Positions 1 through 8,425 of a DNA stretch of 37,984 bases are shown here, piece after piece. How positions within the stretch are numbered: position 1 is the stretch's first letter; each line of letters begins with the position of its first letter. This stretch comes from a virus: positions 1 through 37,984 of IMG/VR virus record IMGVR_UViG_3300042868_004622; one strand, given 5' to 3'. A program made the position numbers and the translations under genes. The notes under the pieces are model-generated. The model did not search any database and was not told the DNA's origin. It was given only the letters and a program-made list of their open reading frames with translations.

Positions 1-184
1 TTTGGCGTCAACACCGTCGAAGTCTGGTATAACGCCGGCACACCTGACTTTCCGCTCGCGCGCATCCAAGGCGCGTTTAATGAAATAGGTTGCCTCGCCG
101 CCTATTCGGTCGCCAAACTCGACAATGGTCTGTTCTGGCTCGGGCGCGACGCGCGCGGTAACGGTATCGTCTACAGGTCCAAAG
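1..184. repeat. Left copy of terminal redundancy
   Basis: Bases 58-184 (127 bp) are identical to 37858-37984. Bases 1-57 match 37801-37857 except at seven positions (15, 21, 39-42, 57). Both copies lie in the same reading frame of the gp10-like gene. In protein terms only one residue changes, Thr versus Leu before PDFPLA. This fits a circular genome or concatemer assembled past its own start, with sequence variation in the population. It does not fit a fixed terminal repeat, whose copies should be identical. Confidence 0.85.
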
Positions 185-957
185 GTTACTCGGGCGAGCG
201 CGTCTCGACGCACGCGGTCGAGTGGCAGATACAGCAATACACCACGCTTAACGACGCCGTGGCCTACACCTACCAGCAGGACGGCCACAGCTTCTACGTG
301 CTGAATTTTCCGACCGCCAATACGACGTGGGTCTATGACGTGGCGACCGGCGTCTGGCATGAGCGCGCCGGGTGGGAAAACAACAACTTCACGCGCCATC
401 GCGGCAACTGCCAGATGAACTACAACAACGAAATCGTCATCGGCGATTACGTCGGCGGCGGGTTGTTTGCTTATGATTCAACAGTTTATACCGAAGCGGG
501 CTCTATCCAGAAGTGGCTGCGGTCGTGGCGCGCGCTGCCTACGGGCCAGAATGATCTGAAGCGCACGACGCAACATAGTCTGCAACTTGACTGCGAGGCG
601 GGTGTAGGTCTTACCGGCGACGACTATCAATATCTGGACGGCCAACATCTGACTACTGAGTTAGGTGAGTGGCTGTTGACCGAGAATGGCGATTACATAG
701 TAACGCAAAGCGCGCCTCTGGCTCCGGGCGTCAATCCGCAGGTCATGCTGCGCTGGTCGGATGACGGTGGCCATACGTGGTCAAACGAGCATTGGAAGTC
801 GATGGGCCGCGTCGGGCAATACGGCTACCGAACCATCTGGCGGCGGCTTGGCATGACATTGAAAATCCGCGACCGCGTGTATGAGGTGTCAGGGACCGAT
901 CCGGTCAAGATCGCGATCATGGGCGCTGAACTTATATTGAGCCCAACGAATGCCTGA
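1..957 (+). CDS. P22 gp10-like tail hub / packaged-DNA stabilisation protein, 3' part
   Basis: The frame is open from base 1 and ends at TGA 955-957. It is the downstream part of the gene that starts at 37030 and leaves the window at its right end; joining at the shared 127 bp gives a protein of about 575 residues. P22 gp10 (472 residues) closes the portal vertex after packaging and carries the tail needle and spikes. The assignment rests on overall similarity to this family and on position straight after a gp4-like gene, as in P22. The visible part is rich in Gly, Trp and Tyr with beta-type repeats (WVYDVATGVWHERAG, VMLRWSDDGGHTWS). The last 8 bases overlap the next start. The in-frame ATG at 259 is not the true start, since the reading frame and similarity continue upstream to base 1. 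Confidence 0.75.
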   Translation, partial: FGVNTVEVWYNAGTPDFPLARIQGAFNEIGCLAAYSVAKLDNGLFWLGRDARGNGIVYRSKGYSGERVSTHAVEWQIQQYTTLNDAVAYTYQQDGHSFYVLNFPTANTTWVYDVATGVWHERAGWENNNFTRHRGNCQMNYNNEIVIGDYVGGGLFAYDSTVYTEAGSIQKWLRSWRALPTGQNDLKRTTQHSLQLDCEAGVGLTGDDYQYLDGQHLTTELGEWLLTENGDYIVTQSAPLAPGVNPQVMLRWSDDGGHTWSNEHWKSMGRVGQYGYRTIWRRLGMTLKIRDRVYEVSGTDPVKIAIMGAELILSPTNA

Positions 958-1555
958 TATTGCAAACAATACGCAGATCCCGGCGGCGCGTGTTCCGATA
1001 TGGGATAAGCTGACTAATTTCGTCACCCGCGAATGGTATAGGTGGTTTTATAACACCTACATCGCGGTCGAGGCTGGCCGGCGGTATGGCTCATTCTACA
1101 GCACGACGACGTTCACGCCCGCTGCGACAAATACGGCCTACGCGCTGACCTTTAACCAGACATACACCCGCGCTGACGGGTCCAATGTAGTCTACGGCGT
1201 CTATATCGGGACGCCATCGTCGAGGATATATGTAGACAACGTGGCCACGTATAATTTTCAGTTTTCGGCGCAACTCAGGCAGACTTCTGGCGGCACGCAT
1301 AACATTTATATCTGGCCCCGCGTGAACGGCGTCAACGTCGATGACTCGGCCACGCAGATCACGATGAGCGGCGGGTCAAATACGGCCACTGTCGCCGCGT
1401 GGAATTTCGTGCTAAATCTTCAGGCGGGCGATTATTTTGAGCTGATCTATTCGGTAAGCAGCACAAATATTCAGATCCCCTATGTGGCGGCGGCTAGCCC
1501 GGTCCCGGCTATTCCTTCGGTCATCCTGACCGTAACCAGTTGTGTAGGTGCATAA
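950..1555 (+). CDS. Virion protein in tail-needle/fibre position, beta-sandwich C-terminus
   Basis: 201 residues. The N-terminus reads IPAARVPIWDKLTNFVTREW, a type of segment I associate with phage adaptor/fibre proteins. Residues from about 45 on are Thr/Tyr/Ser-rich alternating strands (FTPAATNTAYALTFNQTYTR, GGTHNIYIWPRVNGV) resembling a small jelly roll. The start overlaps the gp10-like stop by 8 bases, and its TAA overlaps the next ATG by one base, so it is probably translationally coupled on both sides. The P22 counterpart at this position is the gp26 tail needle, but the sequence is not needle-like (no long coiled coil). A fibre or adaptor role is therefore an inference. Confidence 0.55.
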   Translation: MPDIANNTQIPAARVPIWDKLTNFVTREWYRWFYNTYIAVEAGRRYGSFYSTTTFTPAATNTAYALTFNQTYTRADGSNVVYGVYIGTPSSRIYVDNVATYNFQFSAQLRQTSGGTHNIYIWPRVNGVNVDDSATQITMSGGSNTATVAAWNFVLNLQAGDYFELIYSVSSTNIQIPYVAAASPVPAIPSVILTVTSCVGA

Positions 1556-3252
1556 TGGCTGTCATCACCCCCATACCCAAGACCCAGTTCATCGGCGCTA
1601 ATGGCGCTCCTCTGGTCGGCGGTAAGGTCTACACTTATCAGGCCGGCACGACGAGCCCGCAGGTTACATATACGGATTCGACCGGATCGTCAGCTAACAC
1701 GAACCCGATCATTCTCGACTCGCGCGGCGAGGCGAATATCTGGCTCGGTGAGGCGACGTATAAATTCAAGCTGACCGACGCCAATGATGTTGAGATCTGG
1801 ACGGTCGACTATATCTCCGCCCCGACGACGGCCGTCTCGCCGGTTCTGACCGGCAACGTCACGATCTCGACCGACTCGTCTGGCCCGGCGCTTAAGATTA
1901 CCCAGACCGGCACGGGCGACGTTCTGCGTGTGCAGGATAGCGTCGACCCTGACCTTACGCCTTTCGTTATCAACGCGGCCGGTCTGGTCGGGCTTGGGAC
2001 CGTCGCCCCGGCCGAAGCGCTGGACATAGACAACAACGGGCGCATACAGTTTTCGGCTAACGGCACCCCGCGCACGGTCATCTCGGCCGACGCCACCAAC
2101 TCAACCGTGGATGTCCGTGACGCCCGCAATCTTGTCCTGCGCGTTAATGGCGGGGACCGGCTGACGATTGCCAGCACGGGCATGACATCGCTCGCGAATG
2201 GTCTGACCGTGTCGGCCAGCGGCGCGGCGATCACGGGTAACAGCTCAGTTACGGGTACGTTCACTTCGTCCGGCGCGCTCACCGTATCGTCCGGCGGCGC
2301 TACCATATCTGCCGGAGGACTGACCGTGTCTGCTGGCGGTGCAGCCATCACGGGCAACAGCTCGGTCACTGGAACGCTTGGCGTTAGCAGCACACTGACG
2401 GCTTCTAATGGACTGACCGTGTCGGCTGGCGGTGCGGCCATTACGGGCAACAGTTCTGTTACGGGCACGCTAGGCGTTAGCAGCACACTGACGGCTTCTA
2501 ATGGACTGACCGTGTCGGCTGGCGGTGCGGCCATTACGGGCAACAGTTCTGTTACGGGCACGCTAGGCGTTAGCAGCACACTGACAGCTTCTAATGGACT
2601 GACCGTGTCTGCTGGCGGTGCGGGTATAACAGGGACGCTCACGGCTAACAGCGGCGTTTCTGTTCCTTCTGGCGGCGTCAACGTCACGGGGACGGTCACA
2701 GCCACGACGTTCTCGGGCGCGTGGGCGAATATCCCTGCCGGCACCGTTATGCTGTTCGTGCAGACTTCGGCTCCAACGGGATGGACGAAATCCACCGCGC
2801 ATAACGATAAAGCACTGCGCGTGGTCTCCGGCTCAGCCTCGTCGGGCGGCAGCGTCGCGTTTACAACGGCGTTTGCTTCGCAGGCTGTGACCGGCACGGT
2901 TGCCAGCTATACGCTGACGACGGCGGACATCCCGTCGCATAATCATAGTGCCACCAGCACCAGCACCAGCACCAGCTCGGTAACAGATTCGGGGCACACG
3001 CATAATTATGATAGATCTGGCTCTAACACGGGCGTTTATCAACCGGGCGCTGTCGGCGCTACCGGATCGCTTAACTATACCGCCACCGCTACGACCAGCG
3101 CCACTACAGGAATTAGCGTTAGCACATCGACTTCCACATCTACGACTATCGGCAATACGGGCGGCGGCGGTGGTCATAGCCACGGCTTCTCCGCACCTAA
3201 TATAAACCTCGCCGTTCAGTATGTAGACGTAATCATAGCGACGAAAGACTAA
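1555..3252 (+). CDS. Tail fibre with internal repeats and collar-type metal-binding tip
   Basis: 565 residues, started at the ATG in the TAATG junction (MAVITPIPKTQF) rather than at an upstream in-frame ATG inside the previous gene. The N-terminal ~95 residues (GAPLVGGKVYTYQAGTTSP, LGEATYKFKLTDAN) resemble the virion-attachment domain of podovirus tail fibres and spikes. Residues ~215-365 are a Ser/Thr/Gly beta repeat including three 31-residue copies. The C-terminus has a phage tail-collar domain (AGTVMLFVQTSAPTGWTK) followed by HNH, HTH and HSH clusters in a Gly/Ser/Thr-rich segment. In T4 gp12-type tips such histidines bind metal and the domain contacts the host surface. It is probably the main receptor-binding protein. 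Confidence 0.7.
   Translation: MAVITPIPKTQFIGANGAPLVGGKVYTYQAGTTSPQVTYTDSTGSSANTNPIILDSRGEANIWLGEATYKFKLTDANDVEIWTVDYISAPTTAVSPVLTGNVTISTDSSGPALKITQTGTGDVLRVQDSVDPDLTPFVINAAGLVGLGTVAPAEALDIDNNGRIQFSANGTPRTVISADATNSTVDVRDARNLVLRVNGGDRLTIASTGMTSLANGLTVSASGAAITGNSSVTGTFTSSGALTVSSGGATISAGGLTVSAGGAAITGNSSVTGTLGVSSTLTASNGLTVSAGGAAITGNSSVTGTLGVSSTLTASNGLTVSAGGAAITGNSSVTGTLGVSSTLTASNGLTVSAGGAGITGTLTANSGVSVPSGGVNVTGTVTATTFSGAWANIPAGTVMLFVQTSAPTGWTKSTAHNDKALRVVSGSASSGGSVAFTTAFASQAVTGTVASYTLTTADIPSHNHSATSTSTSTSSVTDSGHTHNYDRSGSNTGVYQPGAVGATGSLNYTATATTSATTGISVSTSTSTSTTIGNTGGGGGHSHGFSAPNINLAVQYVDVIIATKD
2320..2634 (+). repeat. 93-bp tandem repeat inside the tail-fibre gene
   Basis: Three full 93-bp units start at 2320, 2413 and 2506. 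A partial fourth starts at 2599, and a diverged copy begins at 2203. Units 2 and 3 differ at a single base, so one duplication is recent. Each unit encodes 31 residues of the pattern LTVSAGGAAITGNSSVTGT followed by LGVSSTLTASNG. The array keeps frame and should lengthen or shorten the fibre shaft. Confidence 0.9.
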
Positions 3253-3518
3253 TGGAACTCAAAAACGGAACCTTCTGTCCGCTTATCAAAAAAGACTGCG
3301 TGCAATTAAAATGCGCGTGGTTTACATTGTTGCGCGGGACAAACCCCAATACGGGCAAAGAAATAGACGAATGGATGTGCGCTATTACGGCTATGCCTAT
3401 GCTTCAGATTGAAGTGGCAAAAGAAGTCCGTCAGGGCGCAGCCGCGACCGAGTCTTTCCGTAATGAAGTGGTTGCTATATCATCGCAACCCGTCACGCCG
3501 CTCATCGGCAGGAGCTAA
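3252..3518 (+). CDS. Conserved small four-cysteine phage protein
   Basis: 88 residues, begun at the ATG that overlaps the fibre stop (TAATG). Cysteines lie at 9, 16, 21 and 43 (FCPLIKKDC, LKCAW, WMCAI), a spacing that could hold zinc or an Fe-S cluster, though no named domain is evident. I recall similar proteins beside fibre and ejection genes in other podoviruses, but know no function. It ends two bases before the next gene and shares its transcription. Its place in the virion block suggests a minor structural or assembly role, which is inference. Confidence 0.6.
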   Translation: MELKNGTFCPLIKKDCVQLKCAWFTLLRGTNPNTGKEIDEWMCAITAMPMLQIEVAKEVRQGAAATESFRNEVVAISSQPVTPLIGRS

Positions 3519-3520
3519 CA

Positions 3521-5206
3521 ATGGACCCTTTCACCTTAGCCCTTCTCGGCAGTTCCGCCGCCAGCGGTCTGGGGTCCGTTCTAGGCGCGCGCGCTTCGGG
3601 ACAGGCGGCGCAAGCACAATCCCAAGCTGCTATGTTGAGCGCGGTTCTTCAGGCGCAGGCGCAGGAGCGCGCAAGACAAGACATCCTTCAGGGCAGGGCC
3701 AGCGGCGAGCAGGCTCTTAGATCCGCCGCCCAGCCAACATTGGAGGCTCTACGCGCTTCGACCGCGCGCGCTGAAGAGGTCCGGCGGGCGGGCGCTGGCG
3801 AGGCTGCGGCCGAGCTGGAGCGTGGGCGCGCGGCGTCTATCTCTCCGTTATTGGCGGCGCAGCAGGCGCAGCAGCAAGCGCTTTTAGGCGCTACCGGCGG
3901 TCAGTTGGAAGCGCTTTACGGCGGCGCTGGGCTGGGAATGCAGGCGCTTCGTCAGGCTGAGCTTGGACAGCTCGGCGCGTTACGAGGCGGAGCGGGTCAA
4001 GCTGCCGGCGCAATTCAGCGCGGTATGGGGCAGGGCGCAGGCGCGCTCACGGGGGCAGAACGCCGCGCGGCGGGAGAACTGACCGCAGGCGAGATGGGCG
4101 GCCTTGGCGCACTAGGCGGCGCGTTTGGTATGCAAGCCGGCTATCAACAGCCATATGTGTCGACAGGCGCAGGCGCGCAGAATCAGCTTGCGGCGCTTTA
4201 CGGCGTCGGCGGCGATCCTAACGCGCCGGGCTATGGCTCGTTTATGCGTCAGCCGACGCTCGAAGAACTTCAGATGGACCCCGGCTACGCGTTCCGCATG
4301 GCTGAAGGCCAGCGGGCTATGCAGTCGACGCTTGGCTCGTCGGGTATGCGCGGCTCGGGCGCAGCGCTGAAAGCTGCGACTCGCTACGGGCAGGAAGCTG
4401 GCAGTCAGGAATATCAGAACGCCTACGCGCGGTTCATGGCAAACCGTCAAGCGGCACTGTCCGGCCTTCAGGGCCTTGCGGGCTCGGGTCAGGGTGCGGC
4501 AAATGTAATGACGCAGGCTGCGGGTGGTCTTGGCACCGGAGCGGCAGGGCTTATGCAGACCGGCGCTACAGGCCGTGCGGGGCTTGCGTCCCAGACCGGT
4601 GCTAATCTCGCGAACATCTATGGAACCGGCGCACAGAACCTTGCGAACATCTATGGTGCGCAAGGCCAGAATGTCGCGGGTGTGCTGGGTCAGACGGGCG
4701 CTAATGTCGCTAATATTGCAGGCACGACAGGTCAGAACGTCGCGGGTGCGTTGGGTCAGACAGGCACTAACCTTGCGAATGTCTATGGCACGACGGGCCA
4801 GAACGTCAGTAATATTCAGGGCGCGACCGGGCAGAACCTTGCCGGGCTACGCGGCGCGCTCGGCACGGGGCTGTCGGCGGACATTCTTGGCAGCGGCCAG
4901 AACATCGCGAATGTCTACTCTGGACTTGGCACCGGTCTAGCCAATCTTGCCACGGGCGCGGCCGTCCCGCTCGCTAATCTGGCGACCGGCGGCGGCCAAG
5001 CGCTCGCGACCGGGCTGGAGAACGCCGCGCAGGCCCGCGCGTCCGGCTATATGGGCGGCGCGTCGGCGCTGTCTCAGGCGCTGGGCAATGTTGGGCAGAA
5101 CGCGCTGGCCTATAGCATGATGGACCGCATGTATGGTCAAGCGCGGCCGGCGACGGCGCAACCGTTCAACCGAAATTATGGTATGGGTTACGGCCCGCAG
5201 CTTTGA
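3521..5206 (+). CDS. DNA ejection / internal virion protein with hendecad repeats
   Basis: 561 residues, very rich in Ala, Gly and Gln. AGGAG at 3510-3514 lies at good distance from ATG 3521. The N-terminus is a small hydrophobic Gly/Ala/Ser segment (TLALLGSSAASGLGSVLG), then a long helical Ala/Gln/Arg stretch. Residues ~245-320 hold the motif DPGYAFRMAEGQRAM with SGAALKAATRYGQE, which I associate with podovirus DNA transfer proteins. Residues 358-445 are eight 11-residue repeats (for example QTGANVANIAG), with degenerate copies to about 500. The position fits the first of the three P22 ejection proteins (gp7, gp20, gp16), which leave the virion to form a conduit across the cell envelope. Sequence identity to P22 gp7 is not claimed. 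Confidence 0.65.
   Translation: MDPFTLALLGSSAASGLGSVLGARASGQAAQAQSQAAMLSAVLQAQAQERARQDILQGRASGEQALRSAAQPTLEALRASTARAEEVRRAGAGEAAAELERGRAASISPLLAAQQAQQQALLGATGGQLEALYGGAGLGMQALRQAELGQLGALRGGAGQAAGAIQRGMGQGAGALTGAERRAAGELTAGEMGGLGALGGAFGMQAGYQQPYVSTGAGAQNQLAALYGVGGDPNAPGYGSFMRQPTLEELQMDPGYAFRMAEGQRAMQSTLGSSGMRGSGAALKAATRYGQEAGSQEYQNAYARFMANRQAALSGLQGLAGSGQGAANVMTQAAGGLGTGAAGLMQTGATGRAGLASQTGANLANIYGTGAQNLANIYGAQGQNVAGVLGQTGANVANIAGTTGQNVAGALGQTGTNLANVYGTTGQNVSNIQGATGQNLAGLRGALGTGLSADILGSGQNIANVYSGLGTGLANLATGAAVPLANLATGGGQALATGLENAAQARASGYMGGASALSQALGNVGQNALAYSMMDRMYGQARPATAQPFNRNYGMGYGPQL
4592..4855 (+). repeat. 33-bp (11-residue) repeats in the ejection-protein gene
   Basis: Eight consecutive 33-bp units encode residues 358-445: QTGANLANIYG, TGAQNLANIYG, AQGQNVAGVLG, QTGANVANIAG, TTGQNVAGALG, QTGTNLANVYG, TTGQNVSNIQG, ATGQNLAGLRG. 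Invariant or near-invariant positions are Gly at 3 and 11, Asn at 5 and hydrophobic residues at 6, 9 and 10. The same period continues more loosely downstream (GSGQNIANVYS, GLGTGLANLAT, GAAVPLANLAT). Confidence 0.85.
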
Positions 5207-5216
5207 GGTCTGACTA

Positions 5217-6851
5217 ATGGCCGTTCGATATGACATTGCGTCTATGGTGCCCCAAATGAGTGGCGGCGGCATAGATCCGCTTAACATGATGGCTCAGTTG
5301 CGTCAGCAAGAATACCAGCAGGCGCAGCTTGCGCGTATGGCGCAGAGCATGGACGTGCAGGATCTTCAGGCGCAGATTGCCGCGCAGCGCGAGCTTCGCC
5401 AAGCCGAAGCAGCACAGCGTCAGGCGGGACTATATGGCGCGCAGCAGCAGGAAGCGGAGCAGAAAATACAGGCCGGCAAGATCGACCTTTATAAGAATAT
5501 GTTCCAGAATTTCGTCAACGACCAAAAGTCGCTCGATAGTTTTGTGGCTATGATGGAGCGCGACTTTCCGCAGGGCGTCGCAGCGTTCAAAGGCAAGACT
5601 TATTCGGACGATTGGAAACAGGGGCTTTTGAAGCCTGAAGGCGACTATATGGAAGCCGGCGGCGAAGTATATCAGAAAACCGCGCGAGGACTTAGGCCCG
5701 CACCTATCATCCAGCCCGAAGCCATCCCCGGCCCGCGTCAGGACATGGCGACGGCGCTTATTAAAGAGCGCGAAGGGTTTATTGAGAAGCCGAAATACGA
5801 TGTGAACGCCTATCGTGCCGGGTATGGTAGCGACACCGTGACGTTGCCGGACGGCACTGTCCAGAAGGTGACGCCCGGTATGCGCGTGTCGCCTGAGGAT
5901 GCTGAACGCGATCTTCAGCGGCGTATTCAGACCGAGTTTGTCCCGAAGGCTGCGGCCAAAGTCGGCGAAGAAGTTTGGTCTACGCTGCCTGAGAATACGC
6001 GCGCGGCGCTGACTTCGGTCGCATATAACTACGGCACGGTCCCCAGCCGTATCGTCCCGGCTGTGCAGTCCGGCAACCCTGAGACTATCGCGCGGGCTAT
6101 CGAGAGTCTGGCCGGCGATAACAAGGGTATCAACGCCGGGCGACGTATGCAGGAAGCTAATATCGCTCGCGGCACGGGTATGCCCGGCTCGCGCGCGGTG
6201 CCGGCTTTTGCCGCTGGCGGCGCGCCGTCGTTCATGGGCGGCCCCGAGATCACGCCGCCGATCAATATGATGGCCCCGCCGGCTGCACCTATGAACGCGA
6301 TGGCTGCGCCGGCTATGCCGACGCCGCCTGCGCCGCAGCCAGCTCAGCCGATCACGGTCGGCACCAAGACGCAGGTCAAAGGCCAGAGCAACGTCGAAAC
6401 GACGCTCGGTAAGATGATGGACAAATACAACAAGCTCGATCAGTTGGAGGCTATCCCCAGCTCTTCGCGCGGCGCGCTGTCCAACATCGCCGCTTATGCG
6501 GCTGGCACGACTGTCGGGCAGGAAGTCGAGAAGGCCCGCGCAACGCCGGCTCAGCAGCAGCGTAACGAGTTAAAGGCGCTTCGTCGGTCGCTTCTGAAAG
6601 ACATCATGTCTGCTACCGGCGCATCCGCCAAAGAACTCGACTCTAATTTTGAGTTGAAAAGTATGCTGGAGTCGTTGTCTGACGAGACTATGGACATTGA
6701 TTCCGTCCGTCGTATTATCGCTGATCTTTCAGCGCGCTACGGCCGTGGCGGTGTCTCTGCGCCAGAAGAAGCGGCTCCTGCGCCGGCTGCGCCGGCCGCT
6801 GCGGCAGGGCCGCAGGTCATTGATTTCAGCCAGCTTCCCAAGAGGCGCTAA
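5217..6851 (+). CDS. Ejection protein with embedded GH24-type lysozyme domain
   Basis: 544 residues. Residues 1-110 are Gln/Ala-rich helix (QQEYQQAQLARMAQSMDVQD). Residues ~175-318 resemble T4-type lysozyme (GH24): ATALIKEREGF with the candidate catalytic Glu186, then YDVNAYRAGYGSDT giving Asp195 and Thr207, matching the Glu-Asp-Thr triad order. It continues with NTRAALTSVAYNYG and the helical end of such domains. Residues 325-370 are a Pro/Ala/Met linker, followed by a helical segment and a Pro/Ala tail. The gene sits second in the ejection trio. The domain would cut peptidoglycan locally during DNA entry, unlike the separate endolysin at 8679. The TAA overlaps the next ATG by one base. Confidence 0.75.
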   Translation: MAVRYDIASMVPQMSGGGIDPLNMMAQLRQQEYQQAQLARMAQSMDVQDLQAQIAAQRELRQAEAAQRQAGLYGAQQQEAEQKIQAGKIDLYKNMFQNFVNDQKSLDSFVAMMERDFPQGVAAFKGKTYSDDWKQGLLKPEGDYMEAGGEVYQKTARGLRPAPIIQPEAIPGPRQDMATALIKEREGFIEKPKYDVNAYRAGYGSDTVTLPDGTVQKVTPGMRVSPEDAERDLQRRIQTEFVPKAAAKVGEEVWSTLPENTRAALTSVAYNYGTVPSRIVPAVQSGNPETIARAIESLAGDNKGINAGRRMQEANIARGTGMPGSRAVPAFAAGGAPSFMGGPEITPPINMMAPPAAPMNAMAAPAMPTPPAPQPAQPITVGTKTQVKGQSNVETTLGKMMDKYNKLDQLEAIPSSSRGALSNIAAYAAGTTVGQEVEKARATPAQQQRNELKALRRSLLKDIMSATGASAKELDSNFELKSMLESLSDETMDIDSVRRIIADLSARYGRGGVSAPEEAAPAPAAPAAAAGPQVIDFSQLPKRR

Positions 6852-8425
6852 TGGACGTTCGGCTTCCTGACGGCACGATTGTAAAAAATGTGCCGGATGA
6901 CATAACGCAGGAAGACTTGATGGAGCGCGTCGGCATGATGCGTCAGCCATCTGAAGGTCTGACTATGGGCCGCGCGGCGGAAGTCGCGGGCGGCGCTGTC
7001 GCGCCTATCGCTGCCGCAGCCGGGTTGGGCGGCCTCGTCGCAGGCCCGGTGGGCGCTGTCGCGGCTCCTGCTGCGCTCGGCGTCGCGGATCTGGCAACAA
7101 CACTCTATAATCTGGCCGCGCCCAAGATGGGCACGTCGCAGGTCCGCACGCCGTCTGACATCGCGCGCCAGTATCTGACGCCGGAATCATTCAAACCCCG
7201 CACTCAGGCTGAAGAACTGTTGGCTGCTGCGGCTGAAGGCGGCGCGGGGGCGTTGACGGGCGCGGGCGCAGCGAACGTGCTGGCGCGCCGCGCGGCCCCC
7301 GGCGTCGTGCGTAACGTCATGACCACCATGGGCGAGCGTCCGCTTGTGCAGGCAGGCGCTGGCGCGGGCGCAGCGGCCGCCCCGGTTCGCGCTGAGCAGA
7401 TGGGCGTCGAGGATCCTCGCGCGCTGCTGGCGACGAGCCTTGTTGGCGGTCTGGCCGGTGCGCGCGGCGCAGCCGGGCTACAGCGTGGCGTCGAGTCCGC
7501 GACAGCGGCGGGGCAGCGCGGGCTCATGGGTCTGGTCGGCAAACCCCCAACAACCGAAGCGCTCGGGCAGCGCGCCTCCGAGTCCTTTGAACGCGCCACA
7601 ACTATGGGCGTGCAATATGACCCGAAGGCGTATCAGTCATTTGCGGGCGGTCTGGAATCTAGCCTGAAGGGATACGATCCTGACTTCAGCAAGTTCGCCG
7701 ATGTTAAAGTCGCCATTAACAAGCTGAAAGATCTAGACAGCCAGCCGTTGACGATTGAGCGGCTGCACAACGCGCGGCAAATGCTGGGCGTTTTGCGTGG
7801 TGACAGCGAGAAAGACGTGCGCCGGATGGCCGGCATCCTGACGGATCGTCTGGATAGTTTCATTACCGACAGCAAGAACGCCATCGGGGCTAATTCTCAA
7901 GAAGCCGCCGACGCGCTTATGTCCGGTATCCGTGACTACCGCATGATGTCAAAGAGTTCGGAGATCGAGCGTCTTATCGACCGCGCCAATCTGTCGGGCG
8001 GATCAGCCGAAAACATCGAGTCCCAGTTCCGTTCGTTGGCAAAGAACGAAGGCCGTATGCGCAAGTTTACGCCTGACGAACAGACGATGATCCGACGCAT
8101 CGCCAAAGGCGAAGAGGGCTTGTCTCTCGCCAATCTCGCCAGCATGGTCTCCCCGACGCGTAACCCTACTATGCTCGCTTCGCAGGCGCTTGTCGGCGGG
8201 TATGGATTGTCCAGTGACGATCCTTACGCAGTCTTTGGTGCGGGCGGAGCGGCGTTGGCCGGCGCGAGCGGCAGGGCTGTCCGTAACGCTTTGGCGCGGC
8301 GGGCGGCGTCCAACGTCGCGGCTATGACGCGCGGCGCGCCGACAGCCGTTCCTTTCTCAGTTCAATTTGCGCCGCTGGCCGCTCCTATTGCGACACAGGG
8401 CGTCAACGCAATGGCGAGGCGATGA
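6851..8425 (+). CDS. Third DNA ejection / internal virion protein
   Basis: 524 residues. It opens with MDVRLPDGTIVKNVPDDITQ, a short N-terminal module I have seen on phage internal virion proteins. Residues ~40-85 and ~130-215 are long Gly/Ala hydrophobic stretches (GAVAPIAAAAGLGGLVAGPV) able to insert in or cross a membrane. They frame soluble helical segments (residues ~250-420), and another Ala-rich segment lies near the C-terminus. Following the lysozyme-bearing protein, it matches the place of P22 gp16, which crosses the inner membrane during ejection. Specific homology to gp16 is not claimed. It starts in a TAATG junction and its TGA overlaps the following ATG by four bases. Confidence 0.6.
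   Translation: MDVRLPDGTIVKNVPDDITQEDLMERVGMMRQPSEGLTMGRAAEVAGGAVAPIAAAAGLGGLVAGPVGAVAAPAALGVADLATTLYNLAAPKMGTSQVRTPSDIARQYLTPESFKPRTQAEELLAAAAEGGAGALTGAGAANVLARRAAPGVVRNVMTTMGERPLVQAGAGAGAAAAPVRAEQMGVEDPRALLATSLVGGLAGARGAAGLQRGVESATAAGQRGLMGLVGKPPTTEALGQRASESFERATTMGVQYDPKAYQSFAGGLESSLKGYDPDFSKFADVKVAINKLKDLDSQPLTIERLHNARQMLGVLRGDSEKDVRRMAGILTDRLDSFITDSKNAIGANSQEAADALMSGIRDYRMMSKSSEIERLIDRANLSGGSAENIESQFRSLAKNEGRMRKFTPDEQTMIRRIAKGEEGLSLANLASMVSPTRNPTMLASQALVGGYGLSSDDPYAVFGAGGAALAGASGRAVRNALARRAASNVAAMTRGAPTAVPFSVQFAPLAAPIATQGVNAMARR

Noticed and set aside
1-184. T7-type direct terminal repeat
   Set aside because: The copies differ at seven positions and lie inside one coding gene with continuous frame; true replicated terminal repeats would be identical.
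2203-2634. CRISPR-like array
   Set aside because: Units are contiguous 93-bp coding repeats with no spacers and keep the fibre reading frame.
1809-2897. Long minus-strand open frame (362 codons) opposite the fibre gene
   Set aside because: It mirrors the Ser/Thr/Gly repeat of the fibre (Pro/Val/Ala repeat on the other strand), has no recognisable domain, and the plus-strand gene is well supported.
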